Assembly: GCA_964561605.1 (NCBI GenBank) | Contig: CAZLQD010000033.1 | Location: 1 to 17,809 of the forward strand | From: JALUZX01 sp964561605 | Lineage (GTDB): Bacteria; Planctomycetota; UBA1135; JALUZX01 | Length of the DNA: 17,809 nt | Direction of reading: 5' to 3' | Shown: positions 1 to 8,165 of the stretch, in pieces | How the letters are laid out: every line of letters starts with the position of its first letter | How positions within the stretch are numbered: position 1 is the first letter of the stretch | Position numbers and translations under genes: made by a program | Notes under the pieces: model-generated | Database searches by the model: none | Seen by the model: the letters and a program-made list of their open reading frames with translations, nothing else | What the model was told of the DNA's origin: nothing

Positions 1-1
1 A

Positions 2-151
2 AGCTGGACCATGCCGGCCTGGGCCTGGAAATCCCTGCCCAAGGGGATCCCCCTGAAATGGAAAGTGCGGGTCGTCCCGGACCGGTCCAAAGGGGAGTCC
101 GTGGACGAAATGCCCGAAAGTGAATTCAGGACCCTGGTCCGCCTCCGGTGA
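2..151 (+). CDS. C-terminal fragment of an unknown protein
   Basis: This is an open frame that runs in from the left edge and ends at a TGA at 149-151, leaving 49 residues. The frame has GC-rich third positions like the neighbouring genes. The translation alternates hydrophobic and charged residues with several tryptophans (SWTMPAWAWKSL, then LKWKVRVVPD), which suggests the last beta strands of an extracellular beta-sandwich domain. No catalytic motif is visible and I do not recognise a family. The stop codon lies inside a strong inverted repeat shared with the convergent gene to the right. The frame choice is an inference from codon use, because the start is outside the window. Confidence 0.5.
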   Translation, partial: SWTMPAWAWKSLPKGIPLKWKVRVVPDRSKGESVDEMPESEFRTLVRLR

Positions 152-177
152 GCTCCAGGGCGGGGCTCACCGGAGGC
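141..177. terminator. Hairpin between convergent genes (bidirectional terminator candidate)
   Basis: A perfect 13-base inverted repeat (GCCTCCGGTGAGC at 141-153 and its complement at 165-177) with an 11-base loop. It overlaps the stop codon of the left gene and lies 25 bases past the stop of the convergent minus-strand gene. There is no clear T tract on either side, so it is a stable hairpin in the right place rather than a textbook intrinsic terminator. Confidence 0.55.
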
Positions 178-201
178 CTTGCGGTTGGATGGGGACCGGT
201 T

Positions 202-1662
202 CTACTGGACCAGGGATTCCCTGGCGTTGGTCATGACGATGCCCAGGTTGTTGGCCCCCTTGTCCAGGATCATCCACTGGGAGTAGAGGGTGTAGCCCTT
301 GGCGGCGGAAGGGACGGAAGAGATCAGGAAGTCCGCCTTCCCCTTGCCGGGGCCCGATCCTGAAGCGGTGAAGGGCACGAAAGTCTGCGCGGAGCACCGC
401 AAGTAGTTGCCGGGGGCGCCGAAGGGACCCAGGTCGAAGGGGAGGGGGATCCCCGCCCAGGATGTCTTGCTCACACCGAGGAGGAGGATCGACGGAGCTC
501 CGCCCGTGGCGTTGTTCAGGTGGAAACCGAACTTCTTCCCGGCGATGGGGTAACCCAGGTTCAGGTTGGCCGGCCAGAAACGGTAGGTCGAGGTCGCCGG
601 GCTTCCCAGGCCCCCGTTCCCGTAGGTGGCGGTCCGGGCTCCCGAGGGAAAATAAGTGATCCCCGTCACGCTGTTGTAGGCCGCCGTCGGGGAGGTCCCC
701 ACGCCGGGAACGAGGTCCAGCACTCCGTGGGAACCGGTGAAGGCGTCCACACCGCCCGCTCGGGTTCCCGTCCAGACGTCGCCCGTGTCGGGGTTGAAGA
801 CCCCGCTGTTCAACATCTTGTAATAGTAGGGACGCATCGTGCTGGAGCGAATATTCCCGGCGTGATACTGGGTCACCTTCTTCGTGACGGGGTCGATGCA
901 GACGATGTCCCTGTAGAGCCCCACTACGATGAGCCGCTTGCCCGCCTTGTCCACGGTGATGTGGACGGGATAAATATATGTCGTATAGAGCCCCTTGGGA
1001 AGGTCCATGACCTTGGCGGCCGTCTTGGTGGCCGGATCGTATTCCCACAGCTGGCAGCCGAGAGGCTGGCCGTAGGGCCAGGTCGCCACGTAGATCTTTC
1101 CCCCCAGGGCGGCCAGGCCGTTGGCCAGGCCGGCGTACCCGGTGAGCTTGCCGAAATCCACGATCAGCTTGGGTGCTCCTCCGCCAGCGGGCACCGACCA
1201 GAGGAGTCCCGCCTTTCCGGAGGCGTCCTGGGTGCAAAGGTAGAGGTCGGACCCGACCTGGGCCACCTGGGCGAGGTTTCCTCCCGTGAAGGGCTTGGTG
1301 TTGAGTTTCACCAGGGTGACCCTGGTGCCTGCCAGGATGTAACGGTAGAGGTCGCCTCCCGATTTGGGGTTGGCCGAGGGCCTCCCGTCGATGGTGGTCA
1401 AATAGCCCGTGACGGGGGAAACGGCCGTGATGGAGTTGAACCCCACCTGCTTGGCCAGGGCCGGAACGGTCAGGGGCTGGGCCTTGAGGGTGACAGGGTC
1501 GATCAAGTACATCTCACCTTTATAATTGGTGAGCTTCCCGGATACGTAGACTTTGACGGAAACCGTTGCTACGTATTTTCCGGGTCCCGGAAGGACGATC
1601 TGGGCCGGAAGGGTCAGGGCGGAGAGAAGTGCCGCCGCGAGGAATGAAACGTGCTTTCGCAT
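202..1662 (-). CDS. Secreted beta-propeller-like protein
   Basis: The product is 486 residues. It begins with a clear signal peptide (MRKHVSFLAAALLSALTLPAQ) and is probably exported. Repeated short motifs such as YLIDPVT, WEYDPATKT, VCIDPVTKK and FNPDTGD recur at roughly blade-like spacing, as in propeller proteins of the PQQ/NHL/SMP-30 type. I could not assign it to one of these. From about residue 385 a separate C-terminal beta-rich segment follows (ILLLGVSKTSWAG, then YTLYSQWMILDKGANN), resembling C-terminal modules of secreted proteins in uncultured planctomycete-like genomes; that resemblance is from memory and unverified. The start is well supported: AAGGAGG lies at 1667-1673, four bases before the ATG. 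No catalytic residues are evident. The gene is transcribed toward the left-edge gene and shares its terminator hairpin. A substrate-binding or surface role is possible, but the function is unknown. Confidence 0.8.
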   Translation of the reverse strand: MRKHVSFLAAALLSALTLPAQIVLPGPGKYVATVSVKVYVSGKLTNYKGEMYLIDPVTLKAQPLTVPALAKQVGFNSITAVSPVTGYLTTIDGRPSANPKSGGDLYRYILAGTRVTLVKLNTKPFTGGNLAQVAQVGSDLYLCTQDASGKAGLLWSVPAGGGAPKLIVDFGKLTGYAGLANGLAALGGKIYVATWPYGQPLGCQLWEYDPATKTAAKVMDLPKGLYTTYIYPVHITVDKAGKRLIVVGLYRDIVCIDPVTKKVTQYHAGNIRSSTMRPYYYKMLNSGVFNPDTGDVWTGTRAGGVDAFTGSHGVLDLVPGVGTSPTAAYNSVTGITYFPSGARTATYGNGGLGSPATSTYRFWPANLNLGYPIAGKKFGFHLNNATGGAPSILLLGVSKTSWAGIPLPFDLGPFGAPGNYLRCSAQTFVPFTASGSGPGKGKADFLISSVPSAAKGYTLYSQWMILDKGANNLGIVMTNARESLVQ

Positions 1663-1810
1663 AGGTCCTCCTTGAGCTGGATGACGGAACGCCTCCCGGC
1701 GGGGTGGATGGGAGGCCGGAGAGGAAGGCCCTCCCCTGGGAGGAAGGACCGGTGATTCCTGGCTCGGAGAAGCCTAGCGAAGCTAGCGGTGTTCTTACGT
1801 TCTTTCAAGT

Positions 1811-1855
1811 CCTTCCCGTCCCTCCCCCTTTCGGAGGGAAGGGACGGGAGGAAGG
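1811..1855 (-). terminator. Hairpin downstream of the rubredoxin gene
   Basis: Read on the minus strand, a long imperfect stem begins about eight bases after the rubredoxin stop codon. The arms are CCTTCC-CGTCCCT-CCCTCC-like and GGGAGGGACGGGAAGG, closed by a GAAA loop. The sequence after the stem has no good U tract, so efficiency is uncertain. The position between rubredoxin and the next minus-strand gene suits a terminator. The remaining bases of this gap (1663-1810) hold the Shine-Dalgarno of the downstream gene and no promoter that I can defend. Confidence 0.5.
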
Positions 1856-1862
1856 TGAATCA

Positions 1863-2030
1863 TTATTCCTCTTCGATCCTTTCGAACATGTCCTTGTCCA
1901 CCCCGCAGAGAGGGCAGACCCAATCGTCGGGAATCTCCTCGAAGGGGGTTCCCGGAGGGATGCCTCCGTCGGGATCCCCTTCGGCGGGGTCGTAGATGTA
2001 ACCGCAGGTGGTGCAACGCCACTTGGTCAT
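1863..2030 (-). CDS. Rubredoxin
   Basis: This 55-residue protein matches rubredoxin in length and pattern. It has an N-terminal CTTCGYIYDPAEGD segment with Cys6 and Cys9, the GIPPGTPFEEIPDDWVCPLCG segment with Cys39 and Cys42, and an acidic C-terminus. The four cysteines ligate one iron, and the protein acts as a cytoplasmic one-electron carrier. Rubredoxins typically serve rubrerythrin, superoxide reductase, flavodiiron proteins or hydroxylases, and no such partner lies in the window. The ATG at 2030 is chosen over longer in-frame starts because GGAGG sits seven bases upstream and homologues begin just before the first CxxC. It is divergent from the CarboxypepD_reg-like gene and followed by a hairpin, so it is probably monocistronic. 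Confidence 0.95.
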   Translation of the reverse strand: MTKWRCTTCGYIYDPAEGDPDGGIPPGTPFEEIPDDWVCPLCGVDKDMFERIEEE

Positions 2031-2195
2031 GACAGATCCTCCATTGGAAGGGTTGCTCTCAGAAAGAGGCATGATCGAAAGGGGGCCCTGGCGGCGCAAG
2101 AGGTCTCGGGAGGAAAAAGGGCGCGGCCCGCGGGCTTTGCCCCCTTCCGGCGTCTGTGGAAGACTGAGTGCATCTGCTCCTCTCCCTTCCCGGTG

Positions 2196-2203
2196 AAAGG
2201 AGG
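2196..2203 (+). promoter_or_regulatory. Shine-Dalgarno deciding a TTG start
   Basis: AAAGGAGG is followed after six bases by TTG at 2210. The upstream in-frame ATG at 2168 has no comparable ribosome-binding site, so the TTG is preferred as the start of the following gene. Confidence 0.7.
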
Positions 2204-2209
2204 CGTGCC

Positions 2210-4141
2210 TTGAGCCCCCGCCGGACTCACCAGGTTCGGAAGAAGGTGCCTCCCCTGGGGGGGGCGGCACTATCCCTGGTCCTCCTCCTGGGGGCGGGCT
2301 GGTTCTTCCTCCACTCCTGGCGTCCCATGGCCCTTCCTGGGGTCCAGGACGTGAGGGAGCTCGGGAAAGGGCCGGTCCTTCCAGGGAAGGTCTTCCCTCT
2401 CCTCGAAGGGAAGGAGTCTTCTCCCTCCAGGCGGTCCCTCCTGGGGCCGGACGGGGGGGGAGGCCGCCTTGCCGGGAGGGTCCGAGTCCTGGACGCCCTG
2501 ACCCGCCGTCCCTTGGAGGGAGCCTCCCTCTTTTCTCTCGGCCGGCCTCCCTCCCTCCTGGGCCGGACCGATGGAGAGGGCCTGGCCCCTCTCCCGCCGG
2601 GACTTCCTCTGGAGCGCCTCCTGGTCCGGAAGGCCGGATACCTGGGGATGTTCCTGGGGCTCTCTTCCCCTTTCTTCCGGGAGCTCCGGGCCCGGGCCGG
2701 GAAGGGGGACCTGGTCCTGGGTCTCCCCCCCGACCCTGTGACCCGTCCTTTGCATGGCAAAGTCACCCGAAGGGGCGGCCAAGGGGGGATGGCCGGTGTG
2801 GAAGTCACCCTCCTGGCCCTGGAGCCTTCCGATCCCGCCGCTCCCCCCCGCCCGGTTCCTCCCGCCCTGGCAGGCTCCTGGCGCCTGGCTCTCGCCGTGG
2901 AGTCCCTCTGCAGGGGGGCGCCGCTTCGGGGTCCTTGGGAGCTGGGCACCTGGGGACCCAGGGTGGCGACCCGCTCCGGAAGGGACGGGCGGTTCCAGTT
3001 CCGGGTGATCTCCCGGGGTAGGGGGGTCCTCTCCGCCTCCGACGCCTCGGGGAATACGGCTAGGCGTGTCGTCGACCTGGAGAGGGAAGGGCCTTGGGAC
3101 CTGCCTCTCTCGCCGGGCTCCTGGTTGTTCTTTCCCGGAGAGAGGGGGGGCGGGAGGGTGGAGGTCCTCTGCTCGGACGGGTGGCGCCTCCAGGGGAGGG
3201 CCGGAGGGAAACTGGGGCCCTTCCTTCCCGGAGAGATCCTGGACCTCAGGTTCTTCCGGGCCGGGACACGGGCGGGCATAGCCAGGGTCACGGCCCCGCC
3301 GGCGGGGGAGACGCTGAACCTCTCCTTTCCTCCCCCGGCGGACCTCGTCCCCTGGAGGGCCCGGGTCCTGGAGCGGGGCTCGGGGAGGCCCGTCGAGGGC
3401 GCCCGGGTCCGGCTCCTCGGCGGAGGGGAGGCCAGGACGGGGAGGGACGGCCGTTTCACCCTCCTTCTGCCGGAAGAGGGCTTCCGCCTGGTGACCGTGG
3501 GAGGAGAGGGGATCCAGGAGCGCCGCCTCTCCCTGGACCCGGGGAAGCCCCTTCCCCTGGAGGTCGAGGTCCTGCCTTCGAGCGGGGGGAAACAACTCGG
3601 GAGTGGAGCCCTGACCTTGCTGGAGGGGATGGTCCGGGATCCTTCGGGAAGGCCTGTGGCCTCGGCCCGGGTGGAGGCCTTCGACCTGGAAGGCCCCGCC
3701 CCCGGGGAGCTCCGGGCCCGAGGGAGGCTCCGTAGCTCTTCGGACCGGATCGGCCGCTTCGAGCTCCTTCTCCCTGCGCCGGGGCGTTACCGCCTCCGGG
3801 CCTTCCATCCCCGGGTCGGGGCGGCCTCCAGGGTGGTCCGGCCCGTCCCGGGAGAGAAGGTGTCCCTGGATCTGATCCTGTCTCCACCCCTGGAAGTCCG
3901 GGGGCGGGTGGTCTCCCGGGACTCGGGCCTTCCCGTGGAGGGCGCCCGGGTCCTGCTCTCCCGTGAGGGATGGCCCTCCTGCCAGGGAAGGACCGACAGG
4001 GAGGGACGGTTCCTCTTGAAACCCTGGCTCCCCGGCTCCTGGACCCTCCAGGTCTTCGGCCCCCAGGGAGAAAAGGCCTGCAGGAAGCTGGACCTCCCAC
4101 CTGGAGGAAGGGAGGACCTCCAGGTTGTCCTGGGCCGGTGA
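2210..4141 (+). CDS. Membrane-anchored protein with tandem CarboxypepD_reg-like domains
   Basis: With the TTG start the product is 643 residues. A basic N-terminus (SPRRTHQVRKK) precedes one hydrophobic segment at about residues 13-28, consistent with a signal anchor and a large exported part. The rest contains about five repeats of a carboxypeptidase regulatory-like (transthyretin/Ig-type) fold. They have the form G-x-V-x-D/R-x-x-G-x-P-V-x-G-A-x-V, then a T/D-G-R-F-x-L turn. Repeats begin near residues 85, 178, 380, 470 and 562, with clear examples VEGARVRLLGGGEARTGRDG and VEGARVLLSREGWPSCQGRT. Such domains are usually structural or binding modules on envelope proteins, and no enzyme domain is seen. 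It is very Arg/Gly/Pro rich. The gene is divergent from rubredoxin and lies 61 bases before the deoxyhypusine synthase-like gene. Its specific function is unknown. Confidence 0.8.
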   Translation: MSPRRTHQVRKKVPPLGGAALSLVLLLGAGWFFLHSWRPMALPGVQDVRELGKGPVLPGKVFPLLEGKESSPSRRSLLGPDGGGGRLAGRVRVLDALTRRPLEGASLFSLGRPPSLLGRTDGEGLAPLPPGLPLERLLVRKAGYLGMFLGLSSPFFRELRARAGKGDLVLGLPPDPVTRPLHGKVTRRGGQGGMAGVEVTLLALEPSDPAAPPRPVPPALAGSWRLALAVESLCRGAPLRGPWELGTWGPRVATRSGRDGRFQFRVISRGRGVLSASDASGNTARRVVDLEREGPWDLPLSPGSWLFFPGERGGGRVEVLCSDGWRLQGRAGGKLGPFLPGEILDLRFFRAGTRAGIARVTAPPAGETLNLSFPPPADLVPWRARVLERGSGRPVEGARVRLLGGGEARTGRDGRFTLLLPEEGFRLVTVGGEGIQERRLSLDPGKPLPLEVEVLPSSGGKQLGSGALTLLEGMVRDPSGRPVASARVEAFDLEGPAPGELRARGRLRSSSDRIGRFELLLPAPGRYRLRAFHPRVGAASRVVRPVPGEKVSLDLILSPPLEVRGRVVSRDSGLPVEGARVLLSREGWPSCQGRTDREGRFLLKPWLPGSWTLQVFGPQGEKACRKLDLPPGGREDLQVVLGR

Positions 4142-4202
4142 AGCATTACCCTCTTCCCCTCTTTTCCCTTCGACCGGGCAGGTGAGACCCAGAGGTGCGA
4201 CC

Positions 4203-5369
4203 ATGAGCAAAGCCAAGAATCCTTACATGCGGGGGCCCCAAGTGGAGCCCCTCTTCCTGGAGGGAAAGGGGGAGATCGCCCCCCTGGTGGACCAGGTCTT
4301 CGCCCGGTCGGGCTACAACGCCCGGCGCCTGGCCGAGGCGTGCCACAACTTCCGGAGGATGATCGAGGCCGACGCCACGGTCTGCCTGACCGTGGCCGGG
4401 GCCATGACCCCCATCGGTATGTCGGGGCCGATCATCACCCTCATGGAGAAGGGCTTCGTGGACTGGATCATCTCCACCGGGGCCAATCTCTATCACGACC
4501 TGCACCGCCCCTTCGACGCGCCGGTGGTCCAGGGGGATTTCCGGGTGGACGACAATGAGCTCTACAAGCACGGCGTGGCCCGGATCTACGACACCTTCAT
4601 CGAGGACAAGGACACCCTGGAAGCCACGGACAGGGTGATCCTGGAAGCGGTCTCCGCCTGGCCCGACGACGAGCGACCCCTTTCCACGGCCGAGTTCCAC
4701 GATCTCCTGGGAAAGGGTGTCCAGGAACTGGCGCCCCACCCGGAGAAATCCTTCCTGGCGGCGGCCCACAGGCTCGGCGTCCCGGTGTACACCTCCTCGC
4801 CGGGGGATTCCTCCATCGGGATGAACCTGGTCCTGCCCAGGTTGCTGGGGCGCAAGGTCCTCCTGGATCCCGTCCAGGACGTCCTGGAGACGGCGGCCAT
4901 CGTGAGGGCCTCCCGGAAGAACGGCGTGGTGGAACTCGGAGGGGGCTCGCCGAAGAACTTCTTCCTCCAGACCCAGCCGACGCTCTGGCAGATCCTCAGG
5001 GACAACAGGGGGGGCCACGATTTCTTCATCCAGATCACCACCGATGCGCCCCATTGGGGCGGGCTGTCCGGGGCCACCCCCTCGGAGGCCAAGTCCTGGG
5101 GCAAGGTGAAGGACGCCCGAAAGAACAACGTGGTCGTATATGCCTGCAGTTCCCTGGCCTTCCCGATCCTGGCCAAGTATGTCCTGGAGACGGTGGAGCC
5201 CAGGGAGCCCAAGCGTCTCATGGAGAAGCGGGCCTCCTTCCTGGAGCGCCTGGAGAGGCGGGCGGCCCGCAACCCGGTCCTCCAGAAGGAGCTGGACGTG
5301 GTACGCCGCTGGATCGGCGGAGAGGGCGGGACCAGGAGGAAGGATGGCCGGAAGAAGAAGGGACGCTGA
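4203..5369 (+). CDS. Deoxyhypusine synthase-like / homospermidine synthase-like protein
   Basis: The 388-residue product matches the deoxyhypusine synthase family (PF01916) along its length. Visible features are the NAD-site region CLTVAGAMTPIGMSG, an STGANLYHDLH segment, VYTSSPGDSSIGMNL, GGGSPKNFF, and the catalytic-lysine segment EAKSWGKVK. Lys301 aligns with the lysine that carries the aminobutyl intermediate in eukaryotic enzymes. Known family members transfer the aminobutyl group of spermidine to an acceptor: a lysine of eIF5A in eukaryotes and archaea, or putrescine in homospermidine synthases. Bacteria lack eIF5A, so a small polyamine acceptor is likely here, but the substrate cannot be read from sequence. 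The ATG at 4203 is preferred over an in-frame ATG at 4125 because family similarity begins here and AGAGGTG precedes it. The last ~15 residues are a basic tail (GGTRRKDGRKKKGR). Confidence 0.88.
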   Translation: MSKAKNPYMRGPQVEPLFLEGKGEIAPLVDQVFARSGYNARRLAEACHNFRRMIEADATVCLTVAGAMTPIGMSGPIITLMEKGFVDWIISTGANLYHDLHRPFDAPVVQGDFRVDDNELYKHGVARIYDTFIEDKDTLEATDRVILEAVSAWPDDERPLSTAEFHDLLGKGVQELAPHPEKSFLAAAHRLGVPVYTSSPGDSSIGMNLVLPRLLGRKVLLDPVQDVLETAAIVRASRKNGVVELGGGSPKNFFLQTQPTLWQILRDNRGGHDFFIQITTDAPHWGGLSGATPSEAKSWGKVKDARKNNVVVYACSSLAFPILAKYVLETVEPREPKRLMEKRASFLERLERRAARNPVLQKELDVVRRWIGGEGGTRRKDGRKKKGR

Positions 5370-5446
5370 AGTGGAGAGGCGGGTGGAAGCCCGGAAGGGC
5401 TGTGGTATGGTTCTTACTCGTTTCCTTTCCGGCCCGGAGGCGTCCC

Positions 5447-5902
5447 ATGCTCTTGAGTGACCACCTGGATCCCGAACGAATCGGTGTGCCCCTGAAGGGG
5501 ACCACCAAGGAAGAGGTCCTGGAGGAGCTGGTCCGCCTGGCCGTTCCCGAGCCCGCCCGCCAGGGGGAGACCCTGGAGGCCCTGATGCGGCGGGAGGCCA
5601 TCCAGAGCACGGGTGTGGGGGAGGGGGTGGCGATTCCCCATTGCATCGCCCCGATTCCCGGGGAGTTCGCCCTCTCGGCGGGGCTCTCCCCGGAAGGGAT
5701 CGACTTCGGGTCCAGCGACGGATCCCTTGCGAGGATCTTCTTCCTCGTCGTCTCCTCTCCGGGCGGGAGGTCCCACCACCTGCGCCTCCTCTCCAAGATC
5801 TCCCACCTCCTGGGCCGGGAGGAGTGCAGGAAGGCTCTCCTGGAGTGCCCTTCCCCCGAGGCCTTCCTCAAGGTCCTCCTCCGGGAAGAGACCCGGAGTT
5901 GA
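5447..5902 (+). CDS. PTS EIIA type-2 domain protein, PtsN-like
   Basis: This 151-residue single-domain protein matches the fructose/nitrogen-regulatory EIIA family (PF00359). The phosphorylation site is in GVGEGVAIPHC, with His65 as the phospho-acceptor. The N-terminal MLLSDHLDPERIGVPLKGTTKEEVLEEL and the C-terminal LRLLSKISHLL segments are typical of the family. It has no membrane or EIIB domain, so it is more likely a regulatory phosphoprotein than a sugar transporter. No HPr, EI, RpoN or HPr kinase gene lies in the window. The start is supported by CGGAGG six bases upstream. It lies 77 bases after the deoxyhypusine synthase-like gene and 103 bases before dsbD on the same strand, so co-transcription is possible but not shown. 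Confidence 0.9.
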   Translation: MLLSDHLDPERIGVPLKGTTKEEVLEELVRLAVPEPARQGETLEALMRREAIQSTGVGEGVAIPHCIAPIPGEFALSAGLSPEGIDFGSSDGSLARIFFLVVSSPGGRSHHLRLLSKISHLLGREECRKALLECPSPEAFLKVLLREETRS

Positions 5903-6005
5903 GCCCAAGGAGGACTGGCCCGAGGGGGGCGGGTGGGTTTATCTTCCGTCCTTTCTCTTCGCGGGGGTTCCAGCCTTTTCGGTTTCGTCGTTCTCGAGGT
6001 GGAAG

Positions 6006-8003
6006 ATGGGCGTGAAGCTCTTTGCGGCCTGGCTGACGAGTCTCCTCTTCTTCTTCCTGCCCGCCCAGGTCCGCGGGCAGGACATCCCCGGCTGGGACCA
6101 GGGGGCCCTCCCCGGGGGCGGAGGGGAGTTGACGGCCAAGGCCTTCTTGGATCGAACCCTGGTCCACCCTGGAGAGTCCTTCCGGGTGGTCCTGGTCCTT
6201 ACCATCGAGAAGGGGTGGCACATCTACGGCAACCCCCTGGGCCCGGGGACGGGCAAACCCACCGAAGTGACTCCCCTTCCGGTGGAAGGGTTCCGCTTCG
6301 GTCCTCCCCTCATGAGCCCTCCGGAAAGGCTGGATCAACCCGAGCTGGGCCCGGGTGACTGGGTCTGGGGATACGAGGGGGAAGCCCGGGTCTACTTCCA
6401 GGTCGAGGCGGGGAAGGATCTGAAACCAGGAACCTATACCCTGGCCTTCGACGTGGACGCCCTGGCCTGCAAGCAGTCCTGCGTGCCCCAGAACCTGCGA
6501 GTGGAGGTCCAGGTTCCCCTGGGCCCCCGGGGAGCGGCATCCAAACCGGCCCACCAGGACCTCTTCGCCGCCATGGCAAAGGCCCGCCCGGCGGGAAAGG
6601 GCCCGGAAGGCCCAGGTACCCGGCCCGCCAAGGGAGAAGCCTCCCCGGGAGGAGAAGGGCCCGGCTCCCCCGGCGCCGCCGGCGGGAAGGGGGCCCTTCC
6701 CCTGGAGAAGGCCCTCGAGGAGATCCGGAAGTTCTCTCCCAGGGGGAGTGAGGGCATCACCTCCCTTTGGTGGGCCCTGCTCCTGGGCTTCCTGGCGGGG
6801 GTCATCCTGAACGTCATGCCCTGTGTGCTTCCGGTGATCTCCATCAAGGTCCTCTCCTTCGTCCAGCAGGCCAAGGAGGACCGGGGCCGGGTCTTCAAGC
6901 TGGGCCTTTCCTTCGCCGGGGGGATCCTCTTCGTCTTCCTGATCCTGGCCTGGCTCGCCGCCTTCGCGGGACAGAACTGGGGTGGGCAGTTCCAGAGCAA
7001 CACCTTCCTGGTGGCCATGATCGCCCTGGTCTTCCTCTTCGCCCTGGGGATGTTCGACCTCTACGAGTTCACCGTGCCCGGTTTCGTGACGAAATCCGGT
7101 TCGGAGTACAAGGAGGGCTACCTGGGGGCCTTCTCCAAGGGAATGCTGGCCACCGTCCTTGCGACGCCCTGCAGCGGGCCCTTCCTGGGGGGAACCCTGG
7201 CCTGGGCCCTCAAGCAGGATCCGGCGGTGATCTTCACCATCTTCGCCGCCATCGGGCTGGGGATGGCCTTTCCCTACGTGGTGCTCACGGCCCATCCGGC
7301 CTTCCTCAAGATCGTTCCCAAGCCGGGGACCTGGATGAACCGCTTCAAGGAGTTCATGGGGTTCGTCCTGATGGGAACGGTGGTCTACCTGATGACCATC
7401 CTTCCTTCCAACCGGGTGGTATGGGTGGTCTGTTTCTGCCTCTTCCTCGCCATGGGGGCCTGGATCTTCGGCAAGGTCACAGGTCCCTGGAAACCCAAGG
7501 GGCACAGGGTGTTCTGGCGCACTGCGGCCATTCTGGTGATGGCCTTCGGGGGGTGGCTCAGCTTCTGTGTCCTCCAGCCTCTCTACCTGGCCGGTCCGGC
7601 CGGCCATGGAGGGTGGAGGCCCTTCGAGATGAAGGCTTTTCTTGCGGCCTTGAAGGAAGGGCGGAACGTGGTCGTGGACTGGACGGCCGACTGGTGCCCC
7701 AACTGCAAGTTCGTGGAGAAGACCGTCCTCGACTCGGAGGCGGTGAGGAAGGCCTTCCGGAGGAAGGATGTGGTCCTGATGAAGGCCGACATCACCCAGA
7801 AGCGGCCCGTGGCGGAGGCGCTCCTGGAGAGGCTGGGTTCCCGCTCCATCCCCTTCCTGGGCGTCTTTCCCGGGGACGATCCCTACCATCCCTGGGTGCT
7901 GAGAGACATCTACACCCGGTCGGACCTTTTGAGGCTCCTGGAGAAGATGCCCTCTCCCGGGAAGAAAAAAGAAAAAGAGGGGGGCGGAAAGCCCGGCCGG
8001 TAG
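6006..8003 (+). CDS. dsbD: Thiol:disulfide interchange protein DsbD
   Basis: The 665-residue protein has the full three-part DsbD layout. After a signal peptide (MGVKLFAAWLTSLLFFFLPA) comes a periplasmic alpha-type domain with a Cys155-KQS-Cys159 pair. Next is a low-complexity Gly/Pro/Lys linker at about 194-235, then a polytopic membrane domain. The membrane domain holds the paired cysteines in NVMPCVLPVISIK (Cys273) and ATPCSGPFLGG (Cys389). The C-terminal domain is thioredoxin-like, with DWTADWCPNCK (Cys564, Cys567). In known members electrons pass from cytoplasmic thioredoxin through the membrane cysteines to the periplasm, for disulfide isomerisation or cytochrome c maturation. All six redox cysteines are present. 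Its place just upstream of two multihaem cytochromes fits a role in haem attachment or in reducing periplasmic sulfur carriers (inference). The chosen ATG has GAGG six bases upstream and opens directly into the signal peptide. Confidence 0.93.
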   Translation: MGVKLFAAWLTSLLFFFLPAQVRGQDIPGWDQGALPGGGGELTAKAFLDRTLVHPGESFRVVLVLTIEKGWHIYGNPLGPGTGKPTEVTPLPVEGFRFGPPLMSPPERLDQPELGPGDWVWGYEGEARVYFQVEAGKDLKPGTYTLAFDVDALACKQSCVPQNLRVEVQVPLGPRGAASKPAHQDLFAAMAKARPAGKGPEGPGTRPAKGEASPGGEGPGSPGAAGGKGALPLEKALEEIRKFSPRGSEGITSLWWALLLGFLAGVILNVMPCVLPVISIKVLSFVQQAKEDRGRVFKLGLSFAGGILFVFLILAWLAAFAGQNWGGQFQSNTFLVAMIALVFLFALGMFDLYEFTVPGFVTKSGSEYKEGYLGAFSKGMLATVLATPCSGPFLGGTLAWALKQDPAVIFTIFAAIGLGMAFPYVVLTAHPAFLKIVPKPGTWMNRFKEFMGFVLMGTVVYLMTILPSNRVVWVVCFCLFLAMGAWIFGKVTGPWKPKGHRVFWRTAAILVMAFGGWLSFCVLQPLYLAGPAGHGGWRPFEMKAFLAALKEGRNVVVDWTADWCPNCKFVEKTVLDSEAVRKAFRRKDVVLMKADITQKRPVAEALLERLGSRSIPFLGVFPGDDPYHPWVLRDIYTRSDLLRLLEKMPSPGKKKEKEGGGKPGR

Positions 8004-8165
8004 TTTCGTTCCCTGCCTTCCGACGGCGGCGTTCTTCCCGGGAAGAGGGAAACAACCCGAACAAGACCCTCATTTTTCTGGGGTGGTGGTTTGCTTCCGA
8101 ACCACGACGGGTATAGGGTGCCTGGGATTTTTTCGTTCCGGCCCAGAGCCTGGGAGGGCGACGCG

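Noticed and set aside
1774..1786. CTAGC-GAA-GCTAG small hairpin upstream of the propeller-like gene
   Set aside because: A five-base stem is expected by chance in sequence of this composition and has no supporting context.
2227..4216. Long open frames of 410 and 648 codons on the minus strand opposite the CarboxypepD_reg-like gene
   Set aside because: They mirror the high GC of the plus-strand gene; translations are Pro/Arg/Gly-rich with no domain, while the plus frame has repeated recognisable modules.
8034..8045. CTTCCCGGGAAG palindrome after dsbD as a terminator
   Set aside because: It has no loop and no T tract, so it cannot form a normal terminator hairpin.
8090..8117. Possible promoter before the octahaem gene (TTGCTT or TTTGCT and TATAGG)
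   Set aside because: The spacing is only 15 or 16 bases and the hexamers are weak matches; a sigma-70-like call would be guesswork in this lineage.
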